A DNA stretch of 40,333 nt, taken from positions 1-40,333 of the forward strand of contig JAABRY010000016.1 in NCBI GenBank assembly GCA_011390645.1. Reading direction: 5' to 3'. The position numbers and the translations under genes are program-made. Positions 26,037 to 33,957 of this stretch are shown here, piece after piece. The notes under the pieces are model-generated. The model was not told where the DNA came from. It made no database searches and worked only from the letters and a program-made list of their open reading frames with translations. This stretch comes from Gemmatimonadota bacterium. Its GTDB lineage: Bacteria; Gemmatimonadota; Gemmatimonadetes; Gemmatimonadales; GWC2-71-9. Numbering within the stretch: position 1 is the first letter of the stretch; each line of letters starts with the position of its first letter.

Positions 26037-26510
26037 ATGACGGCAGAACCCATCACCATCCGAACCGCAACCGAGGCGGACCTCCCCGCCGTCGTGCGGA
26101 TGCTCGCTGATGACCCCCTCGGCGCAGGGCGCGAGCAGTATGCCGACCCGCTGCCCGCGGCGTATCGGGATGCCTTTGCCGCGATGCGCGCGCAGGGCGG
26201 CAACGACCTTCTGGTGGCCGTCGAGGACGACGCGGTGGTGGGGTGCCTTCAGTTGACGATTATCGCCGGCATCAGCCGCCTTGGGGCGTCCCGCGCCCAG
26301 ATCGAGGGGGTGCGGGTCGCGGCAACCCATCGGGGCCTCGGAATCGGCGAGATGCTGATCCGCGATGCGATCGAGCGCGCCCGACACGCGGGCTGCGTCC
26401 TCGTCCAGCTCACCACTGACAACAGCCGAACCGATGCCCAGCGATTCTACGAGCGTCTGGGGTTCGAGGCCACGCATGTCGGGATGAAACTGCGCCTCGG
26501 GGATTCATGA
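26037..26510 (+). CDS. GNAT-family N-acetyltransferase
   Basis: IRTATEADLPAVVRMLADDPLG...IEGVRVAATHRGLGIGEMLIRDAIERARHAGCVLVQLTTDNSRTDAQRFYERLGFEATHVGMKL. Confidence 0.92.
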   Translation: MTAEPITIRTATEADLPAVVRMLADDPLGAGREQYADPLPAAYRDAFAAMRAQGGNDLLVAVEDDAVVGCLQLTIIAGISRLGASRAQIEGVRVAATHRGLGIGEMLIRDAIERARHAGCVLVQLTTDNSRTDAQRFYERLGFEATHVGMKLRLGDS

Positions 26511-26563
26511 CGCAGCTCCGGTACAACGCTGATGGGACGGCCAGACCGCCCGGGAGGAAATCC

Positions 26564-27043
26564 ATGCCGTTCGACATCCACCATCTCGGCCCCAGCGACG
26601 TGCCCTTGTTGGAGGGGATCAACGCACTCTTCGCCGAGGCGTTTGATGATCCCGGGAACTACGCCAGCGCCCGTCCAGGGGCGGCATACCTCCGCGACCT
26701 GTTGGGCGACGCCACCTTTGTCGCCCTCGCGGCGGAGGACGAGGGCCAGGTCGTCGGTGGCCTCGTCGCCTATGAGCTGCGCAAGTTCGAGCAGGAGCGC
26801 AGCGAGTACTACATCTACGACCTTGCCGTCCACGCGACGCATCGGCGTGAAGGCGTCGCCACCGCGTTGATCGCGGCACTCCAGCACATCGCCGCGGCAC
26901 GAGGTGGCCATGTGATCTTCGTGCAGGCCGACACCGGGGTCGAGGATGAACCGGCCATCGCCCTGTACACCAAGCTTGGCAGCCGTGAGGACGTCCTGCA
27001 TTTCGATATTCCGGTGCCAGGACATCACGACCAAGACGACTGA
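26564..27043 (+). CDS. Aminoglycoside N-acetyltransferase AAC(3)-I-like GNAT
   Basis: ELRKFEQERSEYYIYDLAVHATHRREGVATALIAALQ...VIFVQADTGVEDEPAIALYTKLGSREDVLHFDI closely resembles the AAC(3)-I core recalled from knowledge; GGGAGGAA Shine-Dalgarno before ATG 26564 (alternative start 26507). Confidence 0.85.
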   Translation: MPFDIHHLGPSDVPLLEGINALFAEAFDDPGNYASARPGAAYLRDLLGDATFVALAAEDEGQVVGGLVAYELRKFEQERSEYYIYDLAVHATHRREGVATALIAALQHIAAARGGHVIFVQADTGVEDEPAIALYTKLGSREDVLHFDIPVPGHHDQDD

Positions 27044-27091
27044 ACGGCGTGGCTCCGACCGCCGGGTGCCGTGATCGGATCCGGCCCCAGT

Positions 27092-28030
27092 TCAACAGCC
27101 GCGCGAATACCACTCCGCGGTCAGCACGGCATCCTGCCACGCCGGGATCCAGCCTTCAGCGGCGGTTGGCGGCGTGTCGGTCCCCTCGCACGGTGAGTAC
27201 TCGAGGACGCGCACCTGCCACCAGAGACCATCCGCGTTGCGACGGCTCGCGAGGATCTCCACCGGGGTCTCATCCTCGCCGGGGTCGATGCCCGGTACCC
27301 GCACGGCCGGCTGCGCGCGTTGGGGTGAGGCGCGGAGTCGCCGATCCCACGCGAGTGTGAGATAGCTCAGTGATCGCGGCAGGATGCTGTCCACTGGGAT
27401 GACGGGCTGGTCATCCGGCACCGCAATCCATCCGCGCCGGCCGTCCTCCAGCGAGACCTTCAACCACCCCGATGCATGTGCGCGCACCAGGATCGCGACT
27501 TCTTCGTACCCCAATTCACGACGCTCGAGTTCCGCAATCGTCGAGATGGTGGCTATCGATGCGGCGCTCGTGCTCGGTGCGGTCCGCGCCACCACACCAT
27601 GCGAGAGCCACATCGAGTCGGCAGCGCGCGATGGGGGGGCGAGAGCAATGATCGAATCGGTGCGTACGGTGTCGGCGACCACGGGGGTAGTGGCGGGTAC
27701 GGTCGCTTGCCGAACAGCCGGGGTGGCGTCGTCTTGCTGCCGCACTGGGGCTCGCTGAATCAGCGCGAGCACAGCCAGGAGGGCACCACCCCAGCCGATC
27801 ACCACCCAGAGCCAGGGGAGTGGTGCTGGTCGTCGCAGGCCCCAAATCAGGATCGTGATTGCGAAGCCGCCAGCAACGACGAGCGCCCACAGTGCCGTGG
27901 TGGCAGCGTCAGCGAGCCCCGACCCGGAGCCGGCCAGCGCCGCGGCGACGGTACCCCCCGCGGCGAAGCCGATCACCATTGCCGGGAGCGCGAGTCCGAT
28001 CGCCGCAGCCGTCTGTCGAACGGAAGCCAT
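27092..28030 (-). CDS. Membrane protein with C-terminal SH3-like domain
   Basis: Three hydrophobic N-terminal segments; SWLKVSLEDGRRGWIAVPDDQPV-type SH3 pattern. Confidence 0.65.
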   Translation of the reverse strand: MASVRQTAAAIGLALPAMVIGFAAGGTVAAALAGSGSGLADAATTALWALVVAGGFAITILIWGLRRPAPLPWLWVVIGWGGALLAVLALIQRAPVRQQDDATPAVRQATVPATTPVVADTVRTDSIIALAPPSRAADSMWLSHGVVARTAPSTSAASIATISTIAELERRELGYEEVAILVRAHASGWLKVSLEDGRRGWIAVPDDQPVIPVDSILPRSLSYLTLAWDRRLRASPQRAQPAVRVPGIDPGEDETPVEILASRRNADGLWWQVRVLEYSPCEGTDTPPTAAEGWIPAWQDAVLTAEWYSRGC

Positions 28031-28114
28031 GAAAGAAATGTACCGCGAGGGGATCGGAGAAGGGGACGGCCTCGCTCTGTCAGTCGCACAGGTGGTGTTG
28101 CTAGGTTGTCGGGT

Positions 28115-29461
28115 GTGAGGATTCTATCTTCGGCCCCCCTGCGGGGCGCCGTTCAGCGCTTCGCTGTGCTCTGGGGCGTGGCACTCCTGCATCACCAACT
28201 CGGTTACGGCGTGGCGTGGGACGGGGCTTCCGATATCGCCCTTACCGTCAGCGCGGTCGTGCTCATCGTCGTACCGCGGCTCGCCGTCCTCACGCTTGCG
28301 GCGGTGGCCCACCTGCTGGTCGTGGGGGATCATCTTCCCTCCGTCTACAACCACTGGTGGTTTGCGGCGTGGATCTCCGTTGCCGCGCTCTTCGCAATGC
28401 TGCCGGCGTGGCAAGCCCGACGCGACGGGAGTGATTGTGCCTCGACCGCTTTTCACGAAGGCTTCGCGCCAGCCGCGCGCCTGTCGCTGATTCTCCTGTA
28501 TCTCTTGGCTGGATTCCACAAACTGAACACCGACTTCCTCACGCCCGGCATCAGCTGCGGCACGGTGTTGACGACTCAACTCGGGAACACATTCGGCGTG
28601 CCGGAGCTCGGTTCCCAGCTGGGGGTGGTACCCGCGGTACTGACCCTTGCCGCTGAGTTGGGCATCCCGATGCTGCTGCTCTTCTCCCGGACACGCGCAG
28701 CTGGAATGATCGGCGCATTGGGGTTTCACGTCGCGATGGCGCTCGCGGGTTACCCACGCTTCTCGAGCACGGGTCTCGCCCTGCTCTTGCTCTTCTTGCC
28801 CGCGGGGACACGGTTGCCCTGGGTCGAGCGTATCTGGACCTCACCGACTTCGCGTCTGGTGGTGGTTGCGGTCCTGATGGCGGTGCAGTGGGTGGCTCAG
28901 GACGTGGCAGATGCGCTGCTGTTGTTCATCCTCCTCGTTCTCACCGCTGCGCTCGCAGTCGCTGTGTGGCAGGTGGCCCGCCGCGGCGAATGGAGCCTGC
29001 CCAGGGGGCGCATCTCATTGGCCCACGTCGCGCCGGCATGCGTGTTGGTGATTGGGTGTCTCCCGTACCTCGGGCTCGCCACTGATCGGACGTGGGGGAT
29101 GTACAGCAACCTCCGAGTGGAGGGCGGCACGACCAATCACCTCCTCGTACCAGTTTCTTCGCAACTGTTCACGTTGCAGCGGGATCTCGTCGCGGTACTG
29201 GACTCGGACGCTCCCAGTCTGAGGTCGCTTGCGCGCCATGACATGCTGGTGCCTTGGGTCGAGTTGCGAGCACGGGTGGCCGAGGCCGCTCCCCACAACG
29301 GGAATGCGATAGAGTTGACCTACCGGCGCGACGGCCGCCACCACCATGTCCCCTTGGTCAGCAACGATTCGATCCTCTCCCGACCAGTGTCCATCTGGCA
29401 TCGCAAGTTGTTCCGCTTCCGCCCGGTCGAAGCGAGCGGGCCGAGGGCATGCACCGTCTGA
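28115..29461 (+). CDS. HTTM-like (vitamin-K-dependent gamma-carboxylase-related) membrane protein
   Basis: LLYLLAGFHKLNTDFLTPGISCG, GMIGALGFHVAMALAGYPRFS, WGMYSNLRVEGGTTNHLLVP; GTG start at 28115. Confidence 0.68.
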   Translation: MRILSSAPLRGAVQRFAVLWGVALLHHQLGYGVAWDGASDIALTVSAVVLIVVPRLAVLTLAAVAHLLVVGDHLPSVYNHWWFAAWISVAALFAMLPAWQARRDGSDCASTAFHEGFAPAARLSLILLYLLAGFHKLNTDFLTPGISCGTVLTTQLGNTFGVPELGSQLGVVPAVLTLAAELGIPMLLLFSRTRAAGMIGALGFHVAMALAGYPRFSSTGLALLLLFLPAGTRLPWVERIWTSPTSRLVVVAVLMAVQWVAQDVADALLLFILLVLTAALAVAVWQVARRGEWSLPRGRISLAHVAPACVLVIGCLPYLGLATDRTWGMYSNLRVEGGTTNHLLVPVSSQLFTLQRDLVAVLDSDAPSLRSLARHDMLVPWVELRARVAEAAPHNGNAIELTYRRDGRHHHVPLVSNDSILSRPVSIWHRKLFRFRPVEASGPRACTV

Positions 29462-29557
29462 CACGGCGACCCATACGAATCGCGCCCCTCGTGGGCACCT
29501 TCGACAATTCGAGTTCACCCTCTACACGTCTGCTCCTCCGTCGGTATCCTACCTCCA

Positions 29558-30082
29558 GTGCAACTTGAACCGACCGTACTCGCCGCCCGCGCCGGGGATC
29601 CCGACGCCTTTGCTGCGCTATACGACGCTCACGCCCCTCGGGTGTTTGCGCTCTGCGTTCGCATGGCCGGCGATCACGCGGCCGCCACGGACTTGTTGCA
29701 GGACGTCTTTGTTCGGGTGTGGGAGCAGCTGGGCAGCTTTCGCGGCGAGAGCAGCTTCAGTACCTGGCTCCATCGGCTGGCAGTGAATGTCGTGCTCGTG
29801 GACGCCCGGGGAGCCACGCGACGACGCAAGCGGGTCACGGTCGAGGGGGATCTGGGGGACGCGCTTCCTGATCCTGGGGGACGGGCTCCCGACATCGCCT
29901 TGCAGATGGATCTTGAACGAGCAATCGCACGCCTCCCGACGCAAGCCCGCGCGGTTTTCGTGCTGCATGATGTGGAGGGTGTGCCGCACGACGAGATCGC
30001 CACCCAGCTTGGTATCGCGACGGGGACCGCTCGTGCCCACCTCTTCCGCGCCCGTCGACTGCTTCGGGAGATGCTGCGATGA
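29558..30082 (+). CDS. ECF RNA polymerase sigma factor
   Basis: ATDLLQDVFVRVWEQLGSFRGESSFSTWLHRLAVNVVL; LPTQARAVFVLHDVEGVPHDEIATQLGIATGTARAHLFRARRLLRE. Confidence 0.95.
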   Translation: MQLEPTVLAARAGDPDAFAALYDAHAPRVFALCVRMAGDHAAATDLLQDVFVRVWEQLGSFRGESSFSTWLHRLAVNVVLVDARGATRRRKRVTVEGDLGDALPDPGGRAPDIALQMDLERAIARLPTQARAVFVLHDVEGVPHDEIATQLGIATGTARAHLFRARRLLREMLR

Positions 30083-30777
30083 CCGATTGTCCTGATACGA
30101 TGCAGTTCGCTGCCTATCTCGACGGCACGTGTGACGACCTCGCGGCAGAACGGCTCGAGCGCCATGCGGCAGCGTGTGAGTCATGTGCGGCCAGGCTGGA
30201 GGCGGCCACCAGACTGCCTCAGGTGTCGGCGCTTGCGAACACGCTCCCCCCCCCTGTCGAGGCGCGGCAAGCCGTCCTCCATCGTGTCTCCGTGCGGCGG
30301 GGGCGGCAGCGCCTGTTCCGCTGGGCGGGTGTGATTGCGGCCGGATTCGCGCTGGTCATGATCGGATCACTGGCCGGACCACCGCCGAAAGAGGCCTCGA
30401 CGCGGCCACCGTTGGGGCCACCGTTGGCGCTGGAGATCTGCGAGCCGGCAGCGGGGTTCCACGAGGTGCACGTCACGCAGGCCATCGGGACACTGACGGT
30501 TGAAGCTGTTGCTGGCGCCACCGATGTCACCTGGTCCGGCACGCGGGACGACCTGACAGACGTGGCGGTGGATCGGACGGATGGTGTGTTGACGCTGTCG
30601 CTCGCCCCGCGCGACGGAGCAGGCTGGCCCGCGGAGGCGCATGGGACGCTGGTCGTGCCTCCGTCGATGCGGGTGGTCGTCGTCGGTCGCGGTCTTCTGG
30701 TGCGCGACCGGGGCGGGACTGCCGGCATCAGCATTCGGGGGCGAGGAGAGATGAAGGTGGTGAACGGACAGCGGTGA
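30079..30777 (+). CDS. Anti-sigma factor: zinc-finger N-terminus, one TM, DUF4097-like C-terminal region
   Basis: RHAAACESCAARLEA ZAS motif; TM WAGVIAAGFALVMIGSLA; C-term GTLTVEAVAGATDVTWSGTRDD...; ATGA overlap with the sigma gene. Confidence 0.82.
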   Translation: MTDCPDTMQFAAYLDGTCDDLAAERLERHAAACESCAARLEAATRLPQVSALANTLPPPVEARQAVLHRVSVRRGRQRLFRWAGVIAAGFALVMIGSLAGPPPKEASTRPPLGPPLALEICEPAAGFHEVHVTQAIGTLTVEAVAGATDVTWSGTRDDLTDVAVDRTDGVLTLSLAPRDGAGWPAEAHGTLVVPPSMRVVVVGRGLLVRDRGGTAGISIRGRGEMKVVNGQR

Positions 30778-30871
30778 GTCGCGCAAGGCTACACCTCGTA
30801 CGGCTGTGCGGCATCCAATACCCACAGGCAGGCATGCGTTTGCGGCCTGATCACCCAAACAGGACCGGACG

Positions 30872-31996
30872 ATGCACACCAGCTTCAGCACACTCGCCAT
30901 CGGGACCCTTGTCCTCAGCGCCGCTGCCATCGTACACGAGGCGGGAACCGGGGTCGGGGTCTCCCCAGGCACGCTGTCGGACGCGGCGCCGATGGCCGTC
31001 GCTCGGGCGGCACATACCGCCACCGCGCTTTCCGACGGACGGGTGCTGGTGGCTGGTGGCTTCACGGTGCCGGGGTCACCGCAGGGAGCAGAGCTGTACG
31101 ACCCAGCCACCTCGCGTTTCGAACCTCTGCCACCGATGCACACGACACGGCATAGTCACACCGCGACGCTCTTGCCTGACGGCAGGGTGTTGGTGACGGG
31201 CGGGTATGGGACCGGCAACACCACACTGGCCAGTGCGGAGGTGTTTGATCCCGCCACCAGGCGATTCCTCCCGGTCGGTTCGCTTACGGAACCCCGGTCT
31301 GATCACATCGCCGTCCTGCTCGCAGATGGCAAGGTGCTGTTGGTCGGCGGACTCGGACCGGGGTGGACGTTTCTCGCCTCGGCCGAAATTTTCGACCCGA
31401 GCACAGGTACGTCCACCCGCACGGGTGCCATGGCCGTGGCTCGCGAGAGTCATGTCGGGGTCCGGCTGGATGACGGGCGCGTGCTCGTGGTGGGCGGTCA
31501 CCGCGGCAGGCGAGCCGAGATCGTGCTACACGCATCCGCGGAACTCTACGACCCGGTCACCGGCACCTTCGCTCCGACAGGTGGGATGCGGACACGGCGG
31601 CACAAGCACGACGCCGTGAGACTTCCCGACGGTCGGGTGCTGGTCACCGGTGGATCGGACGAGCGGGACAACCGTGGTGTGTACGATTCTTCAGAGCTGT
31701 ACGATCCGACGACCGGTGTCTTCCGTGACGGCCCGCGCATGCAACGCGGTCGGTACAAACATGCGCGGAGCAGTCTCGTGCTGTCGAATGGCACGGTCCT
31801 GATCGGCGGCGGTGCATCGCGCGCGGAAGTGTACGATCCACGAAGCGATCGGTTCACGCTCGTGAGTGGACGGGCGGAATTGGCCGGTCAGTTCGGGGCT
31901 GTCGCGCCCCTCCCCGACGGGGGCGCGCTGATCACTGGTGGGTACGGTGCGGATGTCGGCCCGCGTCCATCCGCATGGCGGTACCGGCCCGAGTGA
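30872..31996 (+). CDS. Secreted kelch-repeat beta-propeller protein
   Basis: Repeated DGRVLVAGGF / PDGRVLVTGGYG / AELYDPATSRFEPLPPMHTTRHSHTATLL units. Confidence 0.92.
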   Translation: MHTSFSTLAIGTLVLSAAAIVHEAGTGVGVSPGTLSDAAPMAVARAAHTATALSDGRVLVAGGFTVPGSPQGAELYDPATSRFEPLPPMHTTRHSHTATLLPDGRVLVTGGYGTGNTTLASAEVFDPATRRFLPVGSLTEPRSDHIAVLLADGKVLLVGGLGPGWTFLASAEIFDPSTGTSTRTGAMAVARESHVGVRLDDGRVLVVGGHRGRRAEIVLHASAELYDPVTGTFAPTGGMRTRRHKHDAVRLPDGRVLVTGGSDERDNRGVYDSSELYDPTTGVFRDGPRMQRGRYKHARSSLVLSNGTVLIGGGASRAEVYDPRSDRFTLVSGRAELAGQFGAVAPLPDGGALITGGYGADVGPRPSAWRYRPE

Positions 31997-31998
31997 TC

Positions 31999-33957
31999 TC
32001 ACCGCGGCAGAAGCATTTCCAACACCGAGGACTGCGATGCCCCGGCCGCAGTCCCCCCCCCGGGAACGAGGAGACGGCCGTTGTGGGCAACCGGATGGTG
32101 CCCGTGTCGCGCCACCCCGAGGGGCGGGCCGATGCGCCACCGATTCGCGACCGGGTCATAGATGTCAACGCGAGCATAGGTGCCGTCGTCCGTGGCACCT
32201 GATCCGTCGAGTGTTTCGCCGCCTATCACCCAGAATTCGCCGTCGAGCCAGACCGCCTTGCCGGTACCGCCCCGGGCCTGCGGCAGGGGCGCCGGCGCGC
32301 CCGGACTGCCGTCGCTCACCGTCCATTGGGCGGTGCGCGGATCATAGATCTGGACGTCATCGTACCCGTTCGCCACCACGTTGTGGTCACCGCTACCAGG
32401 CCCGCGACCTCCGAAGATGTAGAAGCGCTCGCCATCGGTCGCGGCAGCGGCATGATTGCGGGGGCGGGGCATCGGTGCGATCGCTCGCCACGTGCCACCT
32501 AACGAGTCGAGCACCCAGGCGTGCGCGCTCGTGGTGTCGCTGACGATCCCCCCGGCCGCGTAGAGCCGACCATCGACCACTGCGGCCGCGAGTGACCCGA
32601 GTCGCTCGGGCAGCGGTGGGCCGGTGCGCCATGTGTTGCGACGGGGATTGAATACTTGCACCTGCCCCTCGCTCTCCCAACCGAACCCACCGATCAGGAC
32701 CAGCTCGTCGTTCCATACCTCGGCCGCCTGATGATCCCCCGGATTGGGGCGAGCCATCCAACTCCCCACCGGATCCCACCTGCCGGAGTGAATGTTCCAG
32801 GCGAGCGTGTGCTTGCTTCCCGAGCCGAGCACGAAGAGGTGCTCACCCACCACGGCGGCTGCAACCTCTGCGAGCGGCGCGGGGAGGTTCTCGCCGCGAT
32901 GCCAGACGCCGGTGAGCACCGTCTTGGTCAGTGAATCCGGGGTGGGGTTGTTGCCATATTGCGCGCCGAACCCAGTGTAGATGGTATCGCCAATCATTGC
33001 CGCCACGGTCCCGAGCCGAGGCGTGGGGAGTCGTCCGAGCGGAACGGTGCGACCAGTCTGCAGGTCGTAGCCAAGGATGGCGTCCACATTTTCCTGTGCG
33101 GTCGGTCTGGAGCGTCCACCGGCGAGCACGACCATTCCACGCCACATCGCGGTGGCAGGTTCTTGATGCGAGACCGCGTAGGGGAGGGGGGGGGCGACCT
33201 CCCACCGATCGGTCCGCGGGTCGTACTGATGTACATGCGCGACGTCGACTGGAACGGGGTCGTGCCCCTGATTGCCACCGAAGACCCAGATGGCACCCTC
33301 AGCGTACACGGCCGTCGCATGCCCCCTCGGTTCGGGGAGCGGCGCTCGTGCCGACCAGATGCTGTCCCCTGGGAGAAGCATCCAATGCTCCCCGCGATCA
33401 ATATTGCGATCCTCGGCCCAGCCACCGAGGTAATGCAGGGTGTCGCCTCGGCCGACCAGCACGCCGCTGCCGCGCGCGGCGGGAAGCGCGGGACCGGCAA
33501 GCCAGCGATCCTCGGCGATCAGGTATCGCCACACCGCCGTGGTGGGCGGACCGGGATGGTCACCGGTGAAGCCCCCGGCGAGCCAGAGCGTGTCGCCACG
33601 CACGACGGGATTGAAATGTGTCAGCGGTGCCGGCATCGGTGCGCCGCTGCTCCAGGTGCCGTCGTCGAGGTTCAGGATGTCCACGCGATCGGTGGTCTCG
33701 ATCTCGCGATTGCGGAAGCCTCCGAGTACGAACAACCTGCGCTTCACGACAATCGCACCCGGCTCGTAGCGAGGGTAGACCATCGCCGCAAAGCTGGTCC
33801 ATGGCTCGGGTGCTTGCGGCGTCGTGGTCCCCCACAGGAACGCCTGCACCCGCTCAAGTGGCCAGCGCCGGCCAGTCTCGAATGCCAGGGCGCCAATGAG
33901 GATGGCGAGGACTGCCATCGCCCACCAGGGGGCACCTCGTCGGATGATGTGGCTCAC
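31999..33957 (-). CDS. Membrane-anchored kelch-repeat protein
   Basis: N-terminal TM APWWAMAVLAILIGALAF; many kelch units (LFVLGGFRN, LYAAGGIVSD, FYIFGGRGPGSG). GTG 33957 overlaps the upstream gene's TGA. Confidence 0.9.
   Translation of the reverse strand: MSHIIRRGAPWWAMAVLAILIGALAFETGRRWPLERVQAFLWGTTTPQAPEPWTSFAAMVYPRYEPGAIVVKRRLFVLGGFRNREIETTDRVDILNLDDGTWSSGAPMPAPLTHFNPVVRGDTLWLAGGFTGDHPGPPTTAVWRYLIAEDRWLAGPALPAARGSGVLVGRGDTLHYLGGWAEDRNIDRGEHWMLLPGDSIWSARAPLPEPRGHATAVYAEGAIWVFGGNQGHDPVPVDVAHVHQYDPRTDRWEVAPPLPYAVSHQEPATAMWRGMVVLAGGRSRPTAQENVDAILGYDLQTGRTVPLGRLPTPRLGTVAAMIGDTIYTGFGAQYGNNPTPDSLTKTVLTGVWHRGENLPAPLAEVAAAVVGEHLFVLGSGSKHTLAWNIHSGRWDPVGSWMARPNPGDHQAAEVWNDELVLIGGFGWESEGQVQVFNPRRNTWRTGPPLPERLGSLAAAVVDGRLYAAGGIVSDTTSAHAWVLDSLGGTWRAIAPMPRPRNHAAAATDGERFYIFGGRGPGSGDHNVVANGYDDVQIYDPRTAQWTVSDGSPGAPAPLPQARGGTGKAVWLDGEFWVIGGETLDGSGATDDGTYARVDIYDPVANRWRIGPPLGVARHGHHPVAHNGRLLVPGGGTAAGASQSSVLEMLLPR

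Noticed and set aside
27476-28114. N-terminal extension of the HTTM-like ORF
   Set aside because: Overlaps the opposite-strand SH3-domain gene and is low-complexity Arg/Gly-rich; GTG 28115 is a more plausible start.
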